A stretch of 64,000 nucleotides of DNA, taken from NCBI GenBank assembly GCA_014773175.1, contig VXCM01000480.1:99164-163163 (forward strand). The letters are read 5' to 3'. This document shows, piece after piece, positions 28,056 to 39,505 of the stretch. Origin of the DNA: Lucifuga dentata (lineage: Eukaryota > Chordata > Actinopteri > Ophidiiformes > Bythitidae). The translations under genes were made by a program, and so were the position numbers. Numbering within the stretch: position 1 is the first letter of the stretch; each line of letters begins with the position of its first letter. Under the pieces are notes generated by a model. That model was not told where the DNA came from and made no database searches. It saw nothing but the letters and a program-made list of their open reading frames with translations.

Positions 28056-28680
28056 CCTCTCCTCCTCCCTTTTCTCTCCATCCCACCCACTCAGATATTT
28101 TTGGAGAACAAAAGGAGAGTGAGAGAGGGAGAGATAAAACAGCAGAGCAGGGAAGGCTTAATGTACCAGCCCTGCGTGGGCTAATGAGTCTTCACCACTC
28201 CATTCCCCCTCTTCCTCCCAATTCTCATCCTCCTCCTTTTTCTCAAGTCCCACTCTCACCATTTATCCATCTATTCTTGTACACCAAACATGTCCACCTC
28301 GCTCCTTTCAGGTTCTCCCTCCATGAATTCATTTCCCTCTTCATTTTTTTGTTCTCCATTCATTGTAACTGCTTCTGTTTCTCATCTTTAATCTCTTCTC
28401 ATGAATTCCTATTATATACTGACCAACAATTTCATCACAGTTGCTTCATCTTCTTTGTACATTCATCTTACTCCTTTCTTCTCCTCCTTTTACCTCCCCT
28501 CATTTGGCCCTTTTTTTGTCAAGTCCCCCTCTTTTCACCCATTCATCATCCATTTATTCTCATCACAAGTGCTACCCTTTTTCCATCCTTAGTCCTCCCT
28601 CCACCCTTACCTCCTCTCAATGACTCGCCATCCATTTAAAATTGTTTCTCTCCATCTCCCATCTATTCATCATCTTACAT
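27940..28680 (+). repeat. Pyrimidine-rich strand tract with (CT)n core
   Basis: About 700 bp of the plus strand is strongly C+T biased, including a (CT)n run at 28021-28053, broken by one purine-rich stretch near 28105-28160. The 241-codon open frame here is a consequence of the composition. Similar short (TC)n runs lie at 30421-30451 and near 13000. Confidence 0.8.
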
Positions 28681-29104
28681 TTATCAGTTTCCTTTACTGC
28701 ATACTAACACTGACATGCACTCAGACTTTTAATCAGCCTGCTGAATTGTTCATTTGACCATGAGAAATGTAAAATAATATAGAGGTGGCTCCTTTTAAAT
28801 TTTTGATGCCATGCAGGCCTTATCAACCCCTCCTCTGCAGCAGCATCCTGTTGTTTTTGCCAGTCGGGAAACTGGGCTTTCATTGTGCCCCTTGATGTGG
28901 ATGGGGCTCATTATTGCTGCTCAACGCTGTGTGCCTTTGAATAGCAGGAAGTGCCCTTGCAAGTCATGCATACTGAGGGATATTATGCTGCTTCGCTCTG
29001 CATGACAAAGGCAGCAAAACACAACAATGAATTAGTGATAAGCAGCTTCTTCTCACCAGACCTGTAAATGGAAGGAGCACAAACATGGACTAACCCATGT
29101 TAGA

Positions 29105-29136
29105 TGTGTGTGTGTATGTGTGTGTGTGTGTGTGTG
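29105..29136 (+). repeat. (TG)n microsatellite
   Basis: An alternating TG run with one interruption. Its translations on either strand produce spurious Val-Cys or Thr-His frames. Confidence 0.9.
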
Positions 29137-30256
29137 CCTGCATTTCTGGGTTTGAAGTCTGTACGTGTCTGTCTGACTGTCTGGTGCGGATCCACCCTTC
29201 ATCTCCAGTCTGCAGCAGCCATGTTTGCTGCTCCCAATGGCTGCTGACGCCCTCTGGAAGGTGCAGAAATGATCAGGCTTCCAGACACGTTTATCTGGTT
29301 GGACAGGTCTGGTGATTCTGCAACATGCAAGCATGCACGTGCACACATACACACACGTATATGCAAATTACTGGTGCAACCTCACTCTCCTCGAACCAGG
29401 CAGGGAATAAGATAGGGGTGGGACCATACCTGTTTACCATCTGTCTTTCCTGTCCACCTTTACATACTGTTTCCACCCTGCATGTCCTCCTTGTTATCCA
29501 GCCTGATGGACAGAAAAAAATTGGCCACATGCTGCTTGCAAAATCATCCTGGCTAATGATGACAGCTAATGATGATATAATAGCAAATGCAATATTAACA
29601 AATGGATTGTAATTAGTGTCATTCACATTTTATTTGTAAAAGAAATTGTATGAAGTTAAAATTCATTGAAGTCCTTTTAAAATTTCGCAGATTTTCTCAT
29701 CAGTTTAGTGCTAATTGAATAAACTAGTTTAGGAGCGCAACAAACAACGCCCTAAACTGAAGGATCACACACACACATACACACACACTGATCCATATCT
29801 CATATCATATTGAGCTTGTGATGTGTTTTTTGTATTTGGCAAATCACTTTTTTTGAGGAAATTCTATATTCAAAATACTTTCTACCTACATTTGACTGGA
29901 CTGCTTTAGACCTTCCATCTTGAAAAATGCAATGTTTTGTGTAAGAAATATAAAATTGGAAAATGAATGATCTGGCAGCAGATTAGGTTAGGACAAACAT
30001 GAGTGCACATTTTAACACATTGTATTCTAAATATAGTTAACGTAGACCACAGTATTGTGGGGAATAGCTGTCATGATGATGATAAAGGACATCCAGCCTC
30101 TTACAGTAGCCTACTTTCTCCTCACCATGTGTTGCTGTCTGTTGTAGCATTGCAGGCTAGAATCCCCCAGTCTCTTTTATATTTAATGTGTATTTCATTA
30201 TTCAACGCTGCTTGTTTGCAGTTGTAGGACTATCTCCATTGCAATGGAGATGGTGG

Positions 30257-30282
30257 GTGTGTGTGTGTGTGTGTGTGTGTGT
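30257..30282 (+). repeat. (GT)n microsatellite
   Basis: A pure GT run of 13 units. A (TC)n run follows at 30421-30451. Confidence 0.9.
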
Positions 30283-30413
30283 ACCTTGTGTGTCGTTATT
30301 TTTTTTTCTCCCCTATTGCCATAATGACACTGAGGATAGACTGAATTATTGTGTAGCTGTGGTCAAGCAGAGAATAAGAATGAAAAAAGGGTATGGTAGC
30401 AAGGACAATCTCC

Positions 30414-30454
<41 letters not shown>

Positions 30455-33013
30455 CCTCTCCCTCTCCCCACAATGGCCACAACGTGCTCATGCTCTCTTT
30501 TACTCCCCCCGTCTGATTCTCCATCTTCCTGTCCTACTCTTCTAATTGTCAGCCCTGCATCTTAAAACACTGCACTTAGATTGGAATGAGGAAGAAGAAA
30601 GAAAACAAAATGACACTTCGCTCCTCTGCTTCTGGCCTTTTGCGATCCAACATCAAACACCCTCTTTCTGGTCATGTTTTTGTGCTCACGGCTATTTTGG
30701 ACATCTGGGATTTTTGTGATGTGTTGTTTGTTTGGCATATATTTAATATTACTCAAGGGGAGGCGCTGTCTGGCTTTGATTGAATTAAAATTGTACCAAG
30801 CATTAAATTTAGCAATAAATAAATAAAAGAATGTTTGCATTATGTTGTTGGGAATTGCTTCTATCCCTTAAATGGGATTTTGTGTCTTATGTTTTGCTTG
30901 TTTCTAACAGACATCTCTGCACTCTTTCTTTTCAAAGCTTTTTGAGCTGATGGACTGCAATCACAACACGACTCATTTCACAGAGTTATTACTCTTTAAA
31001 GCGAACATCATCAACAGCCATTCAGCAGAGTAAATTACATAAATTATGTGATCTGCAGACAGTCCATGGAAATACCATTTTTCTACTGAATCTGTGAGAA
31101 AGGACGACTTGAACTGTGGCATCCAAAAACTAGAAGGGCACCTTTAGAGCTCACACAGGGCCAAACAACCCAAACAAGATTTTTATATGATATATTCTAA
31201 TCCCGATCTGGACCAAGTTGCACCTGTTGATAGGCTATCATGGGATTAATATGCTATATTTTGCATTTGTTTTAAATTGAGATAGGTGTGCTAGTTTGGA
31301 ATAAATTAATAGATTAAAAAAATAGACAAATATCAATAAAATGCCCTTTTATGCATTAAGAAATCATCTAATCATTGAAGTCTAAGATCCTGGATCCACC
31401 NCCACCCCCACCACCACCAGCACCCACCAAATTTGACCAAAATTCATTCAGAGCTTTTTGAATAGTCCTGCTGACAAATAAACCAACAGATTGGTTGAAA
31501 ACATAACTTGGCAGATGTAATAATCTACGGGATGGTGTGTGACAGTGAATATGTGCATGCCTTGTGAGTTTCTTCTGACTTTCATTGCCCAAACTGAGCT
31601 CTAACCAAAGTCAGGCACCCCATTTATTTCAATATGTTGTGCTTCTGAGACACCCCATCTTCATCTGAGTTGAGACATTCCATTACACTATCCATCAGGT
31701 TGTTAAAATCTCATTTTCTTGTTTGTGAAAGGCAGAGGTAAATGAAATAGTAATTTTTGTCCCTTGCTGCAGAAAAAAATGCATAATTTTGCAGCAAATG
31801 ATATTTGCAGAGTTACGAATAGAATGTTGTGGAAATTGTTTTCTTCAGTTTGCATCTTAAATAAGGCTGTTATAAAGCACAGCTGTTAATTTTGAAGCAA
31901 AAATACTTCTAAACTCCTTGAATATACATTTTGATACACCTAATCTTCTAAGAATTAGTTCATCCTTAGTGGAACTCACAAAAGTGAGCTTAAGATGAGC
32001 TACAAACTATTCCGCTTTAATTGTGAAGCTTACAAATCCCCACTTTACTGAGAGCTCCTTAGCAATAGCAAAAAGGTATTTTAATGCTCAAATTCAGTAT
32101 TATTCCTCTTTAAGCTGCTGTGTGGTAATAGCTAAACTGTCATTCAGTGAAGCATTAATTTGAAAGGCATAAATTTTCTCTGCTGTAATGAACAAGCGCT
32201 GACTGCTGTGGGAGCTCGTCCCCTCAGCCTGCCTTGCGTGCATTTATCAGGATCCATACCTGTTCTCATTAAACACCCTCCACTAATGCAGCAAGAGGCA
32301 TCTGCACCTTTAGCAGGAGTCACACACCCCTACTCCCGCAGTAGACAGCCAGAGGTCAAAGGGAACCAGAAGCGATGCTGCTCTCAGGATCTGCAGATCA
32401 ATCAAATCAAGGCCATAAACCAAACAAAAAAATAATCAAATTTCCTAAACAGCTGGTTTGGCAACACTGCTTTTGCCAAATATGAGGCCCAAAAATGTTT
32501 ACTTAAAATGTATGACTCAGTGTGTAAATGTGTGAAGAGAAGATGAAAATTAAACAAAAGAGAAAAAGTGGATGAGGACAGAGGTGATGCAGATGGGATG
32601 TCTTTCATGTTTTAGTCATTCCTCTGTGTGTGATTGTCTAGGATTAAAAATGGATTGAAAACTAAAGCACCAAAGCCATACCAGCTGTTATTTTTCAGCT
32701 CATTTTCACTGTCTGTCTTGAGTCAGCCAAAGCATAATCACTTTAGCACTTCCACTTCCGTTTAGTTATTTTTGCTGTATGCTATTCACTTCTCCGCTCT
32801 GTGATGTAACTCTAGTGACAGACTGAAGATGCTTGATTTGGCCTCTTTTTTTTTTTTTTTCCANTTTTTTTTTTTTTTTCCACCAGAGTTCTTCTTTTAC
32901 TCACTAACGCTTTTTTTAATGGTCCACCCACTCAGTGCTGCGACACAGCGTTTTTCAGCATCGGGCGGCAGCGTAGGCGCGAGGGCATCTCACTCTTATC
33001 TTTCTGTTACGTG

Positions 33014-33035
33014 CACACACACACACACACACACA
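33014..33035 (+). repeat. (CA)n microsatellite
   Basis: A pure CA run of about 11 units, lying between the locally GC-rich block and the candidate 33140 exon. Confidence 0.9.
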
Positions 33036-33139
33036 TTATTTTTTCCCCTACTTCCTCCATTCTAACACCTCCATCCATCCAGGACACTGCTGAGTCGTGA
33101 TGCTGTCAGCCAGAGCCTGACGCACTCAGGCGCTCACAC

Positions 33140-33239
33140 ATGCGTCACCTTCTCTGGCCCAGTGCCGCTGCCGTGCTGCTCGCTGTCCTCCAGATATGCC
33201 TCAGTGGTCAGGGTCATACTCTGTGGGCTTTTCTGGTTG
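33140..33239 (+). other. Candidate short alternative start exon with hydrophobic peptide
   Basis: From an ATG at 33140, 33 codons stay open to a GTGAGA donor at 33240, leaving phase 1. The peptide starts MRHLLWPSAAAVLLAVLQIC, which looks like a signal peptide or hydrophobic anchor. The surrounding 32935-33200 is locally richer in GC and CpG than the rest of the intron. Start context is weak (C at -3), and a hydrophobic leader would be odd for a cytoplasmic scaffold, so chance is a serious alternative. Confidence 0.15.
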
Positions 33240-35910
33240 GTGAGAGGAGATAATGAATCATGAAAACTCTGTGTTTTCCTGTTTTGGGAGTCATGTCATG
33301 TGTCATACATGGAGCAAGTGCACCATCATACAGATTTATAAAAGCGTATTAATTTAAAAACCAATACTAGCTTTATCAATCAGTTACATAATTGCTATAT
33401 TTTATTCCTGTAGTTGCTCAGTTTGGATTTTTTGTAAAATGATTCTGTAGGCCTGTTGGCCAACAAGACAATAGTATGAGTTTAATTTAAGAATTTATTG
33501 TTAGGGTCAAAATGCTGTTTGAATAGTTTTAATGCCGAAGTCATCATGAAACTATAAACAATTAGTATTTGAGTAAATGCTGCATGTAATTTCCCTTTTG
33601 AATAATTGGATTTTATGCTTAGAAGTGATCATTTTCTGCACTTTAAAGAGAAGAACCAGCATCAAAATGTTGTGAATGATACCCAGCACTGTTCTTGAGG
33701 AAAGAATATGTGTCAATCAAATTCAACTTTAGTCTAAAAGCATTGATGTAACAACTAATAAACACCCACACTAATCAAAACACTGTCCACAATAACTGGA
33801 ATATGTTTTGTAATTGCGGGTCATATTGTAGCTGCAAAGGTGGGTGAGGGGGGAAATGATCTGGGGCCACAGTAGAATGACCCCNACCCCCCCCAAAAAA
33901 AACAAAACAAAACAAAACAAAAAAAACCTGCATTTGGATGTGTTGTAGTTCTGAGATAATCAACAGTTATAGGACAAATAGAGATAACCCGGTATTTCTT
34001 TCAGTATCTGAAATGTTTGCATATTTCTTTTTTATTATCCAGTAAATTGGAAGATGGCACAGAGTTCCACTTTGCTCTGGGCATGCAAAGCAATATGCAG
34101 AAACAACAAATGAGCCACAGTTACAACAAAGCTATATCTTAAATATTTCCAGTGCTATTACCTCCAAAATATAATACTCACATTTAAGCTGTAACATAGC
34201 TGCATTGCCTCTTAAAACATGTTTTTCCCTGTTCGTCTTAAATTGCATCTACTGTCTCAACCAGGATTTATATACAGGATACATGAAAATGAGCTGGATA
34301 ACAGTATTTCAGTGTAACAAATAAAATCTCCTCATTTCTGTTTGCTAATAAAGTGTAAGACCAATGGGATTGTCATATTGGCTTCGTTTTGGTGTAAACC
34401 TTAAGTTTTGCAATTTTGACAAAGCCCAGCACATATTGCACCTATTTCATTATTGTATTGTCACAATAATGAAAATAACAAAAGCAGAATATGCCACCTT
34501 TAAAGTAATTGAGTTTTCTTAGGACTCTTAAATACAAAAGGACAGATGCAAACAGTGCTTGATTACAAGGGAAAGGTACTGCAATTACACAATTCTGAGC
34601 ATTTAATATGCAGTACACATACATAATACATTAAATGTAGGAATAAAGCTTTTCTATATGATAAATAATGCATTGTCTAGTGTTTTGCTGAATTTTGACT
34701 AAAAACTAAACACCCAGTGATATGCTTTTTAAACCAGCCTGGTAGACCAGAATGAAGTCTTAAATGCAGATTGAAGACTTGTGCTTAATGGAATCAGATT
34801 GTGTTGAAAGTGTATTTTCATCATTTTGCAGGCACTATAAGCATTCAGAAACTTCTGCTGCTCACACAGTACTCTAGTTTATATGCTCACATGCTGGCTG
34901 GGTTTGATCCTCCTTGGTTGTACATCATCAGTAGGCTACGCACATTAAATCAAAGCTGATATGGCTGATGTCCTAAGTGCAGTCAACAGCTTACAAAACT
35001 TCTGGCTCGGCTGGCTGTCTGTCTCTCAGTCTCTCAAAATGTTCCACCTTCCTCCTGATACACACAACACACTTTAATGTATGTTGTCATATAGTGTTAG
35101 AAAAAGCAACAGTACACTTTCACTTTGCTGTCCTCAGGGACTCAAACAACAAAGATCCAGACAGTATCTTCCCTCTGCTGGGATCATCCTAACTCCTGCA
35201 GTTGGTTCTCCCTGAAGGTAACGCTATTTAAGAGGTGACAACATCATTTTTCGGTCTGTCTCTGCAGGTGGTGACAAACTACCCCCTCCAGCAGCATACC
35301 TCGGCCTCAGCCACACTTCTCTTTTCTTTTTTAGTCACCAGAGAGTTGAACTGCTTCTGAACTGTGTGGCTTTGTTGCCATTTTTTGCATCAGATGACTT
35401 CTTTTGCCTTGCCACTGTATGTGTATGGCAGATGTTTTGATGCAGAATATGTGGGCATATAAGAAGAAACGTTCATGTTCTTCTTTATATGCTGCACGAC
35501 TGCTGTGTTTCCAGTCTCACAACTAGCAAAACTTTACAGTAGCTGACAGAGAGAACATTGAAGTGACTGATGATATTTTCCAAAGTGCTATCTGGCAGCC
35601 TGCTGTGTCTGTAACTATGTGACTGCTGTATTCATTCCTGTTTTTTTTTTTTTTTTNTTTTTTTTTATCTCTATGATTTTTGAATTCCTGCTGTGTTTCC
35701 ATCACCACTATCCTCTCAACAGTGTGATTTCTCTCAACAATGGAAGTCTCACTAGGTGACTTCACATTGCAAACTGAATGTGGATGACACAGTTGGATTC
35801 AAGGATCCAAATAGAAAGCCTCTGCATCACACTACAGACCTTCCATGCTTCCCTAGATATCCTAGCATTCTATTTAGTTGGCCTGCAAACCATTTCTGAC
35901 CCATTTATGC

Positions 35911-35956
35911 AACCACTATAACTACAATGCATTTCTGCATTGTAGTTACAGTGGTT
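35911..35956. repeat. Near-perfect 21-bp-arm hairpin
   Basis: The left arm (35911-35931) and right arm (35936-35956) are inverted copies with one mismatch, separated by a 4-nt TTTC loop. It is too short for an ordinary animal pre-miRNA. It could be a collapsed inverted-repeat element. Confidence 0.8.
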
Positions 35957-38328
35957 CCTGGGGACAGGAACAACATAAACATCCCCTACAAAGAGTATTT
36001 TAAAGCTATAACCTTGTATCATCTTAGTATAACACCCTTGATCTTTGTGTGTATGACTCTTTGTGTCTCTCTCTGTGTGCGTTTGTGCGTGTTTTGTGAG
36101 TTTGATGAAAGTGGTTCCCCATTGTTTCAGACTGGCTGCATGTCAGAACCCTCAGCTTCCTGTGGTATACCAGATTTGGCCATCATCAGCTGTGGAGATG
36201 TGTATATCCTTAGCTGGATCTATTCATTATTGTGTTGTCTTACACCGGTTAGTTGAGGCTGATGCTAATGAAGATGTCTGCCAACTTTACAACTGAGCAG
36301 ATGTCTGCTCTCATATGGCTCATTGTAGCACACTGTGGTGTTGTGATTCATTAAGATACCCCACTTTGTTGTGAGTGTGATTAAATTCAGATAAAACGGA
36401 CGTCAAACCTGGGAGCTCCATGTTTGTCTAGGCTAGAGCACTTCAGTCATAACATACCGTTAAAGACATCTAAAAGCTGACTCAGTATCAGATAATGACA
36501 TCCAATTTCGTGACTCATATTGACACATTGCATTAAAAAGCAGATTTTGTTATCTTGATTTTACTTGAATTGTGATTGGATCTCATTAGGCAGGTCCATG
36601 TTTACTCCTTGCTTGATGGAAGCGCTCATCCATGTTTTTGCCTGGGTCGTTGCCGTCCATGTTGCAGGTAAAGGTACTCTTTTTATGTAGCTTTATGGCA
36701 AGCTCAGCTCTGATCCAAAATAACTTTATTAACAACAGCCAGTCAGAAGGTGAGGCAGCATGACATTTTGGGGCAGATTTTATCTCACAATTGTGTTGTA
36801 GTTAAATGGATTGCATTTACACCTGGCTTATTGCTACAGAGATTTGATCACAATGTGAACCATACCACATCTAGCAGATGAGATTGCATTCTGATCATAA
36901 TGCATTCAGCGTGCATTTATGTTATATTGCAGTGTATTTTTTATGTGACATCTGAATGCAGATTGTATTTTAATTTAAGTTGTAAATGGGCCAAACATTT
37001 GTACCTTTGACTTTGTTGTTTAGTAGATAAACTGGAAATGATATTCTAGTTTCTTCTCTGGTGACATCAGCAGATGCAGTTTGGCAGTAATGAGACAGCA
37101 GTGATTCATTCTTGGCATTTAACTGTTCCAGTTTTCAATTTTTTTTGTCTTTTTTTTTTTTTTTTTTTTTTACACTCTGCGTGTATTTATCTATTTTTCT
37201 GCAGAATATTTCTTGCTCTCTCCAACTCTGTATACACCCTCAGAGAAACACACCTTCTACTTTGGTAAATTACCATTGGCACTCACAAGGCAATTCATAT
37301 GATGTATAGTAAGTGTGTACTTTTATTTGTGTGTGGGCTGCAGTCTGCTAAATAAATGTCAGGATGTTTTATTATTGTGTTTTGTGCATGATCCCTCTTT
37401 TTCCACATAAGATTCACAGAGATTTGAGATAGGTTAATGTTTAGCTCAATGAAGAGATAATCAAAGTGTATAATAGGATTCATGGATAGCGCAACAATGC
37501 TCTTTATTGCCATAAAGCTCTATGTTAAAAAGATTAAATCTCTTGTACTTTTTTTTTTTTTTTTNTTTTTTTTTTTTTTTTGTATTTTCAGAGCAGTTTT
37601 GCATCATTCTCTTGTAGCTGCCATGTGTTAAAGTATGTGGAGTAGAAAAGGAATTCTGTGTCTCGTGATGGATTTTGATGGCCTCTGTATTTCTGTCCTG
37701 GTGTGTTATTTTGGTGAACAGTGAGAAAATTTGCTGTGGCGTAGAGGGTATCAGGGAGGACATGGGTATTTAATTCAGAGTCCTGAATGCTTCCCAGAGA
37801 AGAAAAAGTAGAGAGACTGTAAGGTGGCAACACAACAACATTAGGGCCCCACAGAGGCAATGAGGAAAGGTAGGAAAGAGGCAAGAAAGGAACTGAAGCT
37901 CAAAATTAATCACTGCTGTCAATGAGTTGAAGGATGCAGTTCTTTTGGCTCCTAATATCCTGGATATGGCTCACTTACAAGGCTCACTTACAATCTTTTT
38001 CTCTTTCAATTGCTGGTTATCTTCACTATAACTTTCCCTTGAGTGAAAGACGGGCATTCATTTCACTTATGGAGTAGGAGTATTGGTTCTTTTGTGTGCA
38101 ACATAATCGATTAGTCACAGAAAAAGACTCAAATCTTTTTCAAACAGTCATTTGTTCCACCTGCTCCCCACTGGATTAGTTAGTGAGAGTTCTGGAAGCT
38201 CAGCCATGAAGTTCCTATGGGTCAGTGGTGATGATCATTTCATATGTTGGCATCAACATGTTTCTGTCAAACAGAATACTTTAATGTTCTTTTTGCCAAA
38301 GATGTTGAAACATAAAGAGTAGAACTGG

Positions 38329-38356
38329 GCTCATAAATGAATCCTCATTTATGAGC
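38329..38356. repeat. Perfect 12-bp-arm hairpin
   Basis: GCTCATAAATGA and TCATTTATGAGC flank a 4-nt ATCC loop. Confidence 0.8.
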
Positions 38357-38754
38357 AGAGGTCACATTGAAAATTGAGCGTATGCAGGTCCATCAAAGTA
38401 GTTTGAACAGTAATAATAATAGCGGTCTTTGCTATGCTCTAAGTCTATGGGATCACTATCAGATGTCACGCTGACTTCTTCCATAATGACTTTGTGCAAG
38501 TGTGAAATTGGCTTGCTCTTTTGACATCTGAACATAGCACAGCGGCATTACAACTTCAGAGAAAAGCCAACAGAGTAAGTGCACAATTTTTCTTCAATTT
38601 AGAAGACCATCACTGTGTCACCATCAGAGGACAGTTTTACACTCGGCTGAACAGGATGTGGTTAGTAAGTACAGACTGCCTGGTCTGACTTGTTTTTTTG
38701 GGGAGGTTTTTTGACTCGGGTTTGAATTTGATCAAGCTTAGAGATATATATCTG

Positions 38755-38813
38755 GAGATGCTATAATACAAGATGGAGATGCGATAATACAAGATTCGCT
38801 GGTATTATCGCAT
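38755..38813. repeat. Tandem 21-bp duplication followed by an inverted copy
   Basis: A 21-bp unit at 38755-38775 repeats at 38776-38796 with few changes. The ATGCGATAATAC of the second unit is then found inverted as GTATTATCGCAT at 38802-38813, making a 12-bp-arm hairpin. Confidence 0.7.
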
Positions 38814-39439
38814 TGTTGCTGACGCATGTGGTTGACAGATGTTTATAGGAACCATAATGTCTGTCTCTGAGGTTGGAACGAAAGCATGTCTCTGTCTTCT
38901 GTCAGCAGCAGGTCCTCCCCTTTCATGTTCTCTGCTTAATAGGCCATTGATCTGTGTGGCAGGACATTGCACTATGATCGCTGATGACAAGAAAGCAAGC
39001 TGCAAAGAAAAATAAAAGCTTTCTCTTTCAAATAAAGGTACAAAGACACATTTCCCAGTGCTAAAAAGAAATAATAGTGGAAACAGAAAAGTTCCACTTT
39101 TGCTATTAACTGTGAGGAAATTTTCCAAACCTTAACAAAGTAACAAAGTGATATACGTAAATTAATTCAGCAACTGAAAGTACCACTTCACCAACAAGCT
39201 ACCAACTATATGAGGCATCAACAGAAAAAATTTGTGAACACCCACTTAGAACAGAGGTATATATTGCATGCAGCATATTAGGCTATTGTCAACAAAAAAA
39301 ATCAATACTTAAATAACAGAGAATAAAAAAGAAAAAAAAAATTACTTATGAAGCCCATTTTAGCTGTGAATTAGTTGCCACGATAACAAAATTCCCATAG
39401 ATTTCAATTGTTTTTATTATCTGCAGAAATTTCCAGAGG

Positions 39440-39505
39440 CACCACCAGAGGGCATTTCAGGTACCATTGGTGGTACATGTACCACAGTTTGAGAATTATT
39501 GGTTT
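39440..39505. mobile_element. Degenerate hAT-like terminus
   Basis: GGTACATGTACCACAGTTTG followed by AGAATTATTGG resembles the inverted complement of the CAGTGGTTCTCAAAC terminus typical of hAT-Charlie elements. I see no matching opposite terminus nearby, so it is a fragment at best. Confidence 0.4.

Noticed and set aside
27914..28639. Longest open frame in the window (241 codons, plus strand)
   Set aside because: It is a translation of a pyrimidine-rich, (CT)n-bearing tract, giving Ser/Leu/Pro/Phe runs with no family resemblance or splice structure.
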